In this document: positions 37,359 to 46,224 of the stretch, in pieces
How positions within the stretch are numbered: position 1 is the stretch's first letter
Layout of the letters: the number at the start of each line of letters is the position of its first letter
Assembly (NCBI GenBank): GCA_938041335.1
Contig: CALIAF010000040.1
Span: 1 to 64,000 of the forward strand
DNA from: an uncultured Ulvibacter sp.
GTDB taxonomy: Bacteria > Bacteroidota > Bacteroidia > Flavobacteriales > Flavobacteriaceae
Direction of reading: 5' to 3'
DNA: 64,000 bases
The notes under the pieces: model-generated
Told to the model about the DNA's origin: nothing
Seen by the model: only the letters and a program-made list of their open reading frames with translations
Database searches by the model: none
Made by a program: the position numbers and the translations under genes

Positions 37359-39251
37359 TTATTTTGTGGTTAGTAAAATTTTTGTGGTATCATATTTTGC
37401 AATCTTCTTTCTAAAAGCCCGATATGCATCGTACTTTTCCGCCTCGTAGATGCCTTTATTAAGCACGAATTTACGAGAATAACCAAGTGTCCCATCTGGA
37501 TTTTCAAGAAGCTCCATGGTGTAAGATCCAAAAACACTTTCTATTTCCTTCTTATCAGGCATACTGTCTACCTGAAAACCCTGGGGCAAATTAAAAGTAA
37601 CACTATCCACATCTGTATACCCAATAGAAATTTCAACTTCCCGTTTGCGTTCAGAAATTCTTGGTGGCACATAATCCAATTGGTTAAAAACATTAAGTGT
37701 TAAGAGCATATCATCACCAGCAAATGAAATAAAATTAGCTGACATTGCTTCTAACGTTTCAGTAAAAACGACATCGGTGCGGTTATTATCCAAAACAATC
37801 TCTGAAACTTCTAAGCCATTTATATAATCCCAGTTTTCTTTATAAAATTTCTGTTGTTCGTCAAGGTCACTGCGCTCTAGGTGATAGACGTTATCATATT
37901 GGAGTCCTTTTGAAACTCTCTTAAAAGTTGCTTGAATTTCTCCTCGATCTGAAATCACAACTTCAGCTTCGTTTAATTGATGGTTATCCTCAGCCTCATA
38001 GCGAGTGGTATGCACTATTTTACCTCCATTTTCAGTAATCACCAGCACATCTCTATCATCATTTGCATTGGGCACATGCCCAAAAGGGATGTCTTGACTT
38101 GTGCATTCTAACCAGACAAAATCATCTCCATTAGGCACCGCAAGAATTGCGTGGTTTCCCTGCATGGCAACCAAGTCATTTGTAAAATCTCGCTCGCTAT
38201 TTCCAGCATATAGCACAGTATAGTAAGAAGGAACTCCTACTGCACCGAGCAATGCTTTTGTATAATTAGTTAATGCCTTACAATCTCCATAACTCAATCG
38301 ATCTACTTCGCTGGCCAGCATTGGTTTCCAACCCCCTATTCCTATCTGCACGCTTATATATCTTACCTTATCCTGTAAAAACTGATATACCACTCGCGCC
38401 TTTTCAATATCATTCATATCTGCAGATACTAGACTATTTATTTCTGAAATAGTAGCGGGTGTCAAATCTGCTGTACCCTTGAGCAACTGGTTATCCATCC
38501 ATGAGCCAAAAGAACTCCACGTTTTACCAGTACCTAAAACTCCTTTTAATGAAAATGATTCTAACGCAAACATGACCTGAGGCGCAAAAGCAGAAAACTC
38601 TGGCGCATGCTCTTCGTAGGCAATAGCCGGTAGCAAGGTGGCTGTACACGTAATTTCTGAAACATCTTCCTTGATAACTATATCATAGCCATCCATATTT
38701 GTCGCTTTAAAATTAGGCGGATTTTCGGGATCAAATAAAATTGTATAACGACTCTTTTGTGTACTAGAGGTATACTCTTTAATAGGTTTCCATCTTGGTA
38801 AAAAAGCGGTGGTATTATTTTTTATTTCAGCAATAAAAGTAACTGTATATGGATATGATTTAGGCACATAATCTAAATATAACACCCTGTCATCATTATA
38901 CAAAGAGAAGCCATCTGCGGCGCTTACATCCTTAAAATCACGTTGTTTAAAGTGTTCGATTTCTTCTCCTAAAATAGAATATACATACAGTTCAATGTTT
39001 TTAACCACACTCTGGTCATCATAGTATTGGTAAGAATCTACGTGAGCATCACCACTTTCATTTAGAACCGTTATTGTTCTTGATACCTTGGTGATCATTT
39101 GATCTATCTTAGACACATCTACAGTGATGAGCTCTTCTCTTACCACACTGTTTGCTTTTTTAGTAAGATCGCTATCAATGGACAAGAAAGACTTAGAAAT
39201 ATCCTGGGCGTAAAGATTTATACTGAGTAATAGAAGGAATGCGTATTTCAT
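37359..39251 (-). CDS. DUF3857/transglutaminase-like exported protein
   Basis: A 630-residue paralogue of the preceding gene, with a signal peptide (MKYAFLLLLSINLYAQ), DUF3857 region and transglutaminase core. Here the catalytic Cys (YGDCKALTNYTKALL) and His (GNHAILAVP) are present; the third residue position reads Glu-Cys-Thr (WLECTS) where Asp-Pro-Thr is usual. It could therefore be active. The two genes are separated by 2 bases and look like an ancient duplication. Substrate unknown. Confidence 0.82.
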   Translation of the reverse strand: MKYAFLLLLSINLYAQDISKSFLSIDSDLTKKANSVVREELITVDVSKIDQMITKVSRTITVLNESGDAHVDSYQYYDDQSVVKNIELYVYSILGEEIEHFKQRDFKDVSAADGFSLYNDDRVLYLDYVPKSYPYTVTFIAEIKNNTTAFLPRWKPIKEYTSSTQKSRYTILFDPENPPNFKATNMDGYDIVIKEDVSEITCTATLLPAIAYEEHAPEFSAFAPQVMFALESFSLKGVLGTGKTWSSFGSWMDNQLLKGTADLTPATISEINSLVSADMNDIEKARVVYQFLQDKVRYISVQIGIGGWKPMLASEVDRLSYGDCKALTNYTKALLGAVGVPSYYTVLYAGNSERDFTNDLVAMQGNHAILAVPNGDDFVWLECTSQDIPFGHVPNANDDRDVLVITENGGKIVHTTRYEAEDNHQLNEAEVVISDRGEIQATFKRVSKGLQYDNVYHLERSDLDEQQKFYKENWDYINGLEVSEIVLDNNRTDVVFTETLEAMSANFISFAGDDMLLTLNVFNQLDYVPPRISERKREVEISIGYTDVDSVTFNLPQGFQVDSMPDKKEIESVFGSYTMELLENPDGTLGYSRKFVLNKGIYEAEKYDAYRAFRKKIAKYDTTKILLTTK

Positions 39252-39299
39252 GCAGATGATTAATATTTAAATATAGTATTTTTTACATATATTACTTCG

Positions 39300-39752
39300 C
39301 TATTCTTTCTTTTTTGTGTCAATTAATAGCGTTACCGGGCCATCGTTAATTAGTTTTACTTCCATCATCGCACCAAAAGTTCCTGTTTGAATCTCTTTTG
39401 AAATAGCTACTGACATTTGCTTTACAAATTGATTGTACATCGGTTCTGCAAATTCTGGTCTAGCGGCTTTAATATATGAAGGACGATTTCCTTTTTTTGT
39501 TGCTGCGTGCAACGTGAACTGGCTCACTACAATCACTTCACCTTTCACCTCTTTTAAAGACAAATTCATTATGCCTTCTTCATCATTAAATATGCGAAGA
39601 TTTCCTATTTTATTTGTGAGCCATAAGATGTCTTCTTCTGTATCTGAAGCTTCCATGCCTAGCAGCACTAGAACACCCAATCCTATTTCAGCAATACACC
39701 TATCACTAACAACCACAGAGGCCTGAGAAACTCTTTGGATTACTGCTCTCAT
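39300..39752 (-). CDS. dtd: D-aminoacyl-tRNA deacylase
   Basis: Hydrolyses D-amino acids mischarged onto tRNA. The 150-residue protein has the standard N-terminus MRAVIQRVSQASV, the SQFTL motif and the NDGPVT motif that form the active site. Its start overlaps the end of rsgA by 4 bases (ATGA type). Confidence 0.95.
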   Translation of the reverse strand: MRAVIQRVSQASVVVSDRCIAEIGLGVLVLLGMEASDTEEDILWLTNKIGNLRIFNDEEGIMNLSLKEVKGEVIVVSQFTLHAATKKGNRPSYIKAARPEFAEPMYNQFVKQMSVAISKEIQTGTFGAMMEVKLINDGPVTLLIDTKKKE

Positions 39753-40708
39753 TGTGGAGCATTCTTATCGTAAATATCTTTTCTAAAATGTTCCTCCTCG
39801 CCTTCCATAATCTGCAAATAGCTTTTATATCTAGACCAGAACAAGGTGTCATTTTCAAGCGCTTCTTTCACAGCACATTTAGGCTCTTCCACATGGATAC
39901 AATTATTAAATTTACAACCTTGTTTTAAGACAAAAAACTCAGGAAAATATTGATCCAAATCTTCCTTCTCGATCTCGACCACTCCAAAACCTTTAATCCC
40001 CGGCGTATCTATAATCTGTGCGCCCCAAGGAAGATCATACATTTCTGCAAATGTTGTGGTGTGTTGCCCTTGCATATGCTGCGTAGATATGGCGGTTGTT
40101 TTAATCTTTAGCGTATCTTCTAAGGCATTGGCCAGTGTAGATTTACCAACGCCACTGTGCCCAGAAAACATAGAGACCTTTCCCTTCATCAAGGCTTTCA
40201 CTTTATCAATATTTTTTCCTGTGGTGGCAGATATCCCTATGCACTCATACCCAATATCTCTATACATCGCCGCCAGGTATTTTATCTCTAGTTTTTCATC
40301 GGCGGTATAGGTATCTATTTTATTAAATAGTAATACCGCAGTAATTTTATACGCTTCTGCCGTAACTAAAAAACGGTCAATAAATGATGTAAACGTAGGT
40401 GGATTGTTTAAAGTAACAAGCAGAAAAGCGATATCTACATTGCTTGCAATGATATGTGTTTGCTTAGATAGGTTTACAGATTTGCGAATGATGTAATTCT
40501 CGCGTTCATCAATAGCTGCTATTATACCAATCTCTTCGTCTCCTTTTTTTTCGACTTCAAAGGTCACGTGATCCCCAACAGAAACAGGATTAGTGCTTTT
40601 AATTCCTTGTATTCTAAACTTCCCTTTTATACGGCACTCATAGAATTTACCTTCTTGAGACTTAACGGTGTACCAACTTCCGGTAGATTTATAAACAGTG
40701 CCTTTCAT
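39749..40708 (-). CDS. rsgA: Ribosome small subunit-dependent GTPase RsgA
   Basis: Circularly permuted GTPase that checks late 30S assembly. Domain order is OB fold (about 1-70), then G4 (NKID), P-loop GHSGVGKST and G3 DTPG, then a zinc-binding C-terminus with GCKFNNCIHVEEPKC. The permuted order of G motifs (G4 before G1) is diagnostic. Length is 319 residues. Confidence 0.95.
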   Translation of the reverse strand: MKGTVYKSTGSWYTVKSQEGKFYECRIKGKFRIQGIKSTNPVSVGDHVTFEVEKKGDEEIGIIAAIDERENYIIRKSVNLSKQTHIIASNVDIAFLLVTLNNPPTFTSFIDRFLVTAEAYKITAVLLFNKIDTYTADEKLEIKYLAAMYRDIGYECIGISATTGKNIDKVKALMKGKVSMFSGHSGVGKSTLANALEDTLKIKTTAISTQHMQGQHTTTFAEMYDLPWGAQIIDTPGIKGFGVVEIEKEDLDQYFPEFFVLKQGCKFNNCIHVEEPKCAVKEALENDTLFWSRYKSYLQIMEGEEEHFRKDIYDKNAPQ

Positions 40709-40882
40709 TGCTACAAAATTCAGAAAATTAAATGAGTAATCGTTTTCTTTTTCGGGTTACTTTCTAATAATGATAGATAAACAAGAAGGTTTTGAACTTC
40801 GGAAATATTAAAACATCAAAAAAAGGGGTTTCCATTTTATTCTGGATCGCCCTTTTAAAAGAAAAATAATGCTATTTATATG

Positions 40883-41968
40883 TTATAAATCATTAGCAAT
40901 ATTTTGTTGATGATTTATAGACTCTTGGTGTATGGCCTTATACATTTTTAGAATAAACTCTTCACTTAACTTGTGGCCCTCACCTTCCAAAATCATGCGC
41001 CCTAAGACTTCATTCCATCGTTTCACTTGAAGTATTGCAATATTATTATCGGCCTTTAATCCTCCTATTTTATCTGCAATCTTCATTCGTTTACCCATCA
41101 TTTCTACCACCTTGTTATCTATCACATCTATTTGGGTACGAAGCGTATTCAATTGATTTTTAAACTCCATTTCATTCGTATCCTTTTTACGAATGCGAAG
41201 GTCTACTGTGATCTGATCTAATCTGGACGGCGTGATTTGTTGTTTTGCATCACTCCACGCCTTATCAGGATCATAATGCGTTTCTACCATTAGCCCATCA
41301 TAATTTAAGTCTAAAGCCGTCTGGCAAAGATCAAATATGATATCGCGTCTTCCAGCAATGTGCGAAGGGTCTAATATTAATGGTAAATCTGGAAATCTGT
41401 TTTGTAAGTCAATTGGTATTTGCCACTCTGGATTATTACGGTACGATGTCTTCTCATAGGTAGAAAAACCTCTATGTATTACACCTAAGTTTTTAACATC
41501 TGCGGTGTAAAAACGCTCTACTGCACCTAACCATAAAGCAAGGTCCGGATTCACTGGATTCTTAATAAGCACCGTTTTATCGGTTCCTTTTAAAGCATCT
41601 GCAATTTCTTGAACAATAAAAGGAGACACTGTGGTTCGTGCTCCTATCCATAAAATATCTACGTCATGTTTTAAGGCTAGATCTACATGATTTGCATTAG
41701 CTACTTCTGTTGTAGTCATTAATCCTGTCTCTTCTTTTGCACGTTGCAACCACTTTAGGCCAAGTGCCCCAACCCCCTCAAAGTTACCCGGACGCGTGCG
41801 TGGCTTCCATATTCCGGCACGTAGTACTGTGGTATCTGTATCTTTCAGTTGGTGTGCAATTTTTAACACTTGTTCTTCGGTTTCTGCACTACATGGCCCT
41901 GCAATTACTAGCGGATGTTGTAATCCAAAAGCATCTAACCATTTTCTTAAATCTTTACTATTCTCCAT
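40883..41968 (-). CDS. Bifunctional DAHP synthase/chorismate mutase
   Basis: A two-domain enzyme. The DAHP synthase part (about 1-260) condenses PEP and erythrose-4-phosphate, with GPCSAETEEQV, LRAGIWKPRTRPG, IKNPVNPD and LILDPSHIAGRR. The chorismate mutase part (about 265-361, AroQ type) includes LRTQIDVIDNKVVEMMGKRMKIADKIG. The fusion is common in Bacteroidota and lets one gene feed and branch the aromatic pathway. Upstream lie a leader peptide with tandem Trp codons and a terminator hairpin, so expression is probably attenuated by tryptophan supply. Start is the ATG at 41968. Confidence 0.94.
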   Translation of the reverse strand: MENSKDLRKWLDAFGLQHPLVIAGPCSAETEEQVLKIAHQLKDTDTTVLRAGIWKPRTRPGNFEGVGALGLKWLQRAKEETGLMTTTEVANANHVDLALKHDVDILWIGARTTVSPFIVQEIADALKGTDKTVLIKNPVNPDLALWLGAVERFYTADVKNLGVIHRGFSTYEKTSYRNNPEWQIPIDLQNRFPDLPLILDPSHIAGRRDIIFDLCQTALDLNYDGLMVETHYDPDKAWSDAKQQITPSRLDQITVDLRIRKKDTNEMEFKNQLNTLRTQIDVIDNKVVEMMGKRMKIADKIGGLKADNNIAILQVKRWNEVLGRMILEGEGHKLSEEFILKMYKAIHQESINHQQNIANDL

Positions 41969-41979
41969 ATAAATTTCAT

Positions 41980-42002
41980 AAAAAAAGCCCCTTTAGGGAC
42001 TC
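41980..42002 (-). terminator. Attenuator terminator upstream of DAHP synthase
   Basis: On the minus strand AGTCCC-taaa-GGGGCT is followed by seven Ts, ending 11 bases before the DAHP synthase ATG. Its 5' arm (GTCCCTAA, 41993-42000) can instead pair with AGGGAAC (42021-42027), which lies just after the leader peptide stop codon. Those alternatives fit a ribosome-mediated transcription attenuator. Confidence 0.7.
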
Positions 42003-42027
42003 AAATACACATCATACTATGTTCCCT

Positions 42028-42081
42028 CTAACCCTTAGATTGAAGCCACCATACTAGTACTATATGCTTGTTTTGTTTCAT
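42028..42081 (-). CDS. Putative tryptophan leader peptide (17 residues)
   Basis: A short frame from ATG at 42081 to TAG at 42028 encodes MKQNKHIVLVWWLQSKG. Two adjacent Trp codons (TGG TGG, 42051-42046) are 16 bases before the stop. A terminator hairpin follows 26 bases after the stop, and a possible antiterminator pairs with its 5' arm. When Trp-tRNA is scarce, a ribosome stalled at the Trp codons would leave AGGGAAC free to form the antiterminator. With enough Trp, the ribosome at the stop codon would cover it and the terminator would form. This is the layout of classical trp leaders, here controlling the first step of the whole aromatic pathway. Confidence 0.65.
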   Translation of the reverse strand: MKQNKHIVLVWWLQSKG

Positions 42082-42168
42082 TGATGTAAAAGTAGTTATT
42101 AATTAAAAGACGGGGTGCGTTTTAATAAAAATTTTAGATTTTCATTTTGAATATTTCCGAAGCAAGTA

Positions 42169-42927
42169 TTACTGAAATATTAACCTTCCCGTATAAAATT
42201 CTTGTACATCAACTAAAGGCGGTTTATTAAGTGAGATTACATCGCCGGTACTTCTAATGAATCCTTCAATAGATGCTTGCGGGTTTACAATCATATCATT
42301 CCCACTCACATGGCTTATCTTTAAATTTTGCACTATTAATTGCGCTCCTTCAAACCTTGGTAATTCATCAAAAAACCGAATTGCCCCTATATTTGCCGTT
42401 CCAGAAATTGTAAACACACTAAATCCATTTGCTCTAACGGTTAGTTTATCTACTTCTACATCTAAAATAAAATCTCCACTTTTCCCTGCGTCAATGACGC
42501 CTGGGTTTGTATTGCTCTGCAACTCTAACTCTTCAAAAGCTAGGGTATTTAGTGATCTTACAGGATTTCTTGATGCACTTCTAATAGCTGTTAAAACGGG
42601 TGTTACCACTTTAACATAGGTAACATCATACTCACGAGCAAGGTTGCAACCTATATTATTTTTTAATCTGAGGTTTCCATCAGGTTCTACTACAACGCTA
42701 ATATCGTTTAATAAGTTACTTCCTGTTGTTACTACCACTTGATAATCATCTCCTTTCTCTATCTCCAAAAAGATATCATCCTCTACGGTTATTCTTGTAA
42801 AGGGTTCGACCTCAAAGGGTACTTCTACAATATTGCCTACAGTCTGAAGGCAATTCCAGGCACTGTCTGAATTGCATGAGCATAACACAAATGATATTAA
42901 ACACGCTAAAATGAATTGTTTTTTCAT
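42169..42927 (-). CDS. GIN-domain (DUF2807) lipoprotein
   Basis: A 252-residue lipoprotein with lipobox FVLCSC near residue 17 (MKKQFILACLISFVLC). The mature part is a right-handed beta-helix-like head domain, with repeats such as GNLRLKNNIGC, ELELQSNTNPGVIDAGKSGDF and KLTVRANGFSVFTISG. Such proteins are common adhesin-like or auto-transporter-adhesin-like surface proteins of Bacteroidota; the role is unknown. Its start overlaps the first PagL-like gene by 4 bases. Confidence 0.85.
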   Translation of the reverse strand: MKKQFILACLISFVLCSCNSDSAWNCLQTVGNIVEVPFEVEPFTRITVEDDIFLEIEKGDDYQVVVTTGSNLLNDISVVVEPDGNLRLKNNIGCNLAREYDVTYVKVVTPVLTAIRSASRNPVRSLNTLAFEELELQSNTNPGVIDAGKSGDFILDVEVDKLTVRANGFSVFTISGTANIGAIRFFDELPRFEGAQLIVQNLKISHVSGNDMIVNPQASIEGFIRSTGDVISLNKPPLVDVQEFYTGRLIFQ

Positions 42928-44012
42928 AATCTAATTCCTAAACCAAATTCTATTGTTTCTGCGTTAAAACCGTGTGTTCTTACGGTTCCTACCCCATACC
43001 ACTTTTCATTAATATAATATTTAACGCCTGTTCTTAAATAAGAAGACGCACCATAATTAGAAGGATTATATAAATAATAACCCAGATGAAGAGGTATAGC
43101 AATGTTGTTTAATCTAAATTCATGACCCGCAAACAAGCCAATACGCTTGTGATCTCTGTCTGGATCTATATTTCGCAATGGGAAAGCAATTGCAGCATAT
43201 TCATTCTCTATTCTAAGAAACTCAGAAACCATAAAATCAAAGCCCAGTTGGATCGTATTTTTATAGCTTATACGCTTATCTACAAATCCAGTAATAGCAT
43301 AAAATGGATGTTGCCCTAAGCCAATATAATCACTCTCATTAACTCCTCCTCTCAATACAAGGTTGTATTTAATGGGCTCTGTAAATTTTTCATAAGCAAC
43401 ACGCGCTTTGTTAGGTATTTCTTCTTCAGACAAATCATAGATAACACCAATACTCGTAGAAAAAACATTTGTTCCTGTGTTTGGAGATTTTATACCACCA
43501 TTAGAATGATGCAGTAATAATACCCCTGCTCTTATCCCAAAATTACCAACAACACGAGGCTTATTATACTGTAGTCCTATTTGAGAAAATCCTGTGATGT
43601 GGCTTCCGTATGCTACGTTCTTAAAACTATCTTCCAAGTCAAATGGCATGGTATTATAGTTAAGCCCCTCACCTATACGTAACTGAAGATTCCTGTTTAA
43701 AAAATAAAAATTATAATGAATGCCTAGACTGTAGTTTCTGCCCAGCACATCATAATTAAAATCTTCATACATAAAAGACACCCCCCATTCTGGATAATTA
43801 TACTCTTGCTGCCAACGCTGTTCACCATGGGTGCGCACATTATAACTTAACAGAACACCAGCCGGATGCGCGCGTATTAAATGAGCAATGGTCTTGTTAT
43901 GCTTTAAAATGCTCCCATAAAAATAATCAACACCTACATAAGCATCATCACGCTCTTGCGAAAACCCGAAAAACGTGATAAATAAAAAAACAAATAAAAA
44001 AATTGATCTCAT
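42924..44012 (-). CDS. PagL-like lipid A deacylase / acyloxyacyl hydrolase family, copy 1
   Basis: A 362-residue outer-membrane protein with a signal peptide (about 1-18, FVFLFITFFGFSQ) and many aromatic beta strands. The motif LLHHSNGGIKSPNTGTN matches the PagL active-site region, where His and Ser are catalytic. Family members remove acyl chains from lipid A. At 362 residues it is nearly twice the size of P. aeruginosa PagL; the extra part is a second set of barrel-like strands. A close paralogue lies directly upstream (44.2-45.3 kb). Confidence 0.82.
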   Translation of the reverse strand: MRSIFLFVFLFITFFGFSQERDDAYVGVDYFYGSILKHNKTIAHLIRAHPAGVLLSYNVRTHGEQRWQQEYNYPEWGVSFMYEDFNYDVLGRNYSLGIHYNFYFLNRNLQLRIGEGLNYNTMPFDLEDSFKNVAYGSHITGFSQIGLQYNKPRVVGNFGIRAGVLLLHHSNGGIKSPNTGTNVFSTSIGVIYDLSEEEIPNKARVAYEKFTEPIKYNLVLRGGVNESDYIGLGQHPFYAITGFVDKRISYKNTIQLGFDFMVSEFLRIENEYAAIAFPLRNIDPDRDHKRIGLFAGHEFRLNNIAIPLHLGYYLYNPSNYGASSYLRTGVKYYINEKWYGVGTVRTHGFNAETIEFGLGIRL

Positions 44013-44201
44013 CTAGTAAAACTGCAATTTATATGGGCTAAAATACATTAATTATTATTTCCGAAGCAATACTACTTGCTTATCCTTATGAGGTACTATT
44101 TTAAGAGGCACTTGTTTTCGATAAAAGGGATTATTTACATTGCTACTCCTTAATTTTTATGCCCAACATGTAAAGGCATAGACGCAATCATGTCCAAATT
44201 T

Positions 44202-45290
44202 TCATAATCTTAGACCAACTCCCCACTCTATCGCCTCTGCGTTTAAACCATGGGCTCTTACTGTTGCAACGGCAAACCACTTTTCAGAAATATAATATTT
44301 TATTCCACCGCGCATATAGGGTACATTATCGTATTTAGAAGGGTTGTATATGTAATACGCTACCTGCGTGGGTATAGCAACTTTGTTAAATCTAAATTCG
44401 TGTCCAACAAAAACACCCACACGCTTATAGTCTGCGTCTAAGTACACGGTATTTCCAGGAAAGGCAGCCGCTACGTGCTCTTTGTGTGCTTTTATAAACT
44501 CGGCAATAATGACATCTACCCCAAACTGGAGGGTGTTTTTGTAGCTAATTCGTTTGTCTGCAAAAGCAGAAAAAACAACAAACGGGTATTGACCCAGACC
44601 AACAAAGTTGCTTTCGTTAACACCAGACCGTAATGCAAAATTATATTTTACCGGTTCTATTAAACGCTCATAAGCTACCTTCTCTTGGTGTGCTATTTCT
44701 TCTTCAATAAAATCATATGTGACACCAATACTGGCAGTAATAATATTCGTTCCGGTGTTGGGAGATTTAGCCCCTCCATTAGAATGATGAAAGAACAAAA
44801 TTCCAGCACGGAGTCCAAATTTATCAAAAATACGAGGATGGCCATACTGCAACCCAAATTGAAAAGAACTGTTAATATGGCTGCCGTAAGCGATGTTCTT
44901 AGGGTTCGTTTCTAGATGAAAAGGATGGGTATTATAATTAAGGCCTTGTCCTAAAAGCACTTGTAGCTTTCTGTTTAAAAAGTAAAAATTATAATGCACT
45001 CCAACACTGTAATTTTTCCCTAAAACATCGTAGTTAAAATCTTGATACAATAAAGACACGCCCCAGTCTGGATATCCATATTCCTGCTGCCATCGTTTAG
45101 TACCATGAGTACGTTTGTTATAACTTAGCATCACACCGGTAGGGTGGGCATGAACTAAACCCTCTACTCTACTATTGTGTTGTATAATATTTCCGTAGAA
45201 ATAATCAAAAGCGACATAATCGTCCTTTCGCTCCTGCGAAAATGTGCCGATTGTGACACACAAGAAAAAAAATAATAAGGATGACTTCAT
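44202..45290 (-). CDS. PagL-like lipid A deacylase / acyloxyacyl hydrolase family, copy 2
   Basis: A paralogue of the preceding gene with a signal peptide (MKSSLLFFFLCVTIGTFSQ) and the same FFHHSNGGAKSPNTGTN motif. Sequence resemblance runs end to end, from the N-terminal DYFYG to the C-terminal HGLNAEAIEWGVGLRL. The frame opens 12 codons earlier, but the ATG at 45290 gives the clean signal peptide. A 189-base gap separates the copies. The pair may act on different lipid A substrates or be redundant. Confidence 0.82.
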   Translation of the reverse strand: MKSSLLFFFLCVTIGTFSQERKDDYVAFDYFYGNIIQHNSRVEGLVHAHPTGVMLSYNKRTHGTKRWQQEYGYPDWGVSLLYQDFNYDVLGKNYSVGVHYNFYFLNRKLQVLLGQGLNYNTHPFHLETNPKNIAYGSHINSSFQFGLQYGHPRIFDKFGLRAGILFFHHSNGGAKSPNTGTNIITASIGVTYDFIEEEIAHQEKVAYERLIEPVKYNFALRSGVNESNFVGLGQYPFVVFSAFADKRISYKNTLQFGVDVIIAEFIKAHKEHVAAAFPGNTVYLDADYKRVGVFVGHEFRFNKVAIPTQVAYYIYNPSKYDNVPYMRGGIKYYISEKWFAVATVRAHGLNAEAIEWGVGLRL

Positions 45291-45325
45291 CCAATGAATA
45301 GAATTAAAAAAAAAGCTAAAATACA

Positions 45326-46216
45326 TTAATTATTATATCCAAAACGACGTAATTGCTTATCATTACTACGCCAGTTTTTATTCACCTTCACATAAGTTTC
45401 CAGATGTATTTGCTTGCCAAAGAATTTTTCTAAATCTTTGCGAGCTTCTACACCTACTCTTTTTAATGCGGCTCCCTTATGTCCTATTATAATCCCTTTT
45501 TGTGTATTACGCTCTACCATAATTACACTTCTAATACGGATAATTTTTTCATCTTCAAAAAACTCTTCCGTATCAATCTCAACGCTGTAAGGGATCTCCT
45601 TTTTGTAATGCATTAGAATCTTTTCTCTAATAATTTCATTTACAAAAAAGCGCTCTGGTTTATCTGTAAGCTGGTCTTTAGGGTAAAACGGAGGCGATTC
45701 TGGCAATAGCTCAATAATACGAGTAAACACTTCTTGTACCCCAAAATTCTCTAATGCAGAAATAGCAAACACCGTGGCATTAGGCACCTTTTCTTGCCAT
45801 AGGCGCAAAGACTCTTCTAGTTGCTCTTCGTTCCCTTTATCTATTTTATTAATTAATAATAAGACAGGGATTTTGGCGTTCGTTATTTTATCAAAAAATT
45901 TCTCATCTTTTAGATCCTTCTCTCCTAGCTCTACTAGATATAATAAGACATCTGCATCCTCAAATGCAGACTTTACAAAGTCCATCATACTTGCTTGTAA
46001 CCGGTATGCCGGTTTAATAATACCTGGTGTATCACTTAACAACATCTGGAAATCATCGCCATTTACAATACCCAAAATACGATGCCTTGTGGTCTGTGCT
46101 TTACTTGTGATAATAGAAAGTCGTTCTCCCACAAAAGCATTCATCAACGTACTTTTCCCTACATTTGGATTTCCTATAATATTAACAAAACCTGCCTTGT
46201 GTGGTGTATTCTCCAT
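45326..46216 (-). CDS. era: GTPase Era
   Basis: Essential GTPase for 30S maturation, binding 16S rRNA. The 296-residue protein has G1 GNPNVGKST, G3 DTPGI, G4 NKID and a C-terminal KH domain (GIIIGHKGAALKRVGVEARKDLE). It lies 35 bases upstream of the second PagL-like gene, possibly in the same transcript. Confidence 0.96.
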   Translation of the reverse strand: MENTPHKAGFVNIIGNPNVGKSTLMNAFVGERLSIITSKAQTTRHRILGIVNGDDFQMLLSDTPGIIKPAYRLQASMMDFVKSAFEDADVLLYLVELGEKDLKDEKFFDKITNAKIPVLLLINKIDKGNEEQLEESLRLWQEKVPNATVFAISALENFGVQEVFTRIIELLPESPPFYPKDQLTDKPERFFVNEIIREKILMHYKKEIPYSVEIDTEEFFEDEKIIRIRSVIMVERNTQKGIIIGHKGAALKRVGVEARKDLEKFFGKQIHLETYVKVNKNWRSNDKQLRRFGYNN

Positions 46217-46224
46217 AGTTTATT

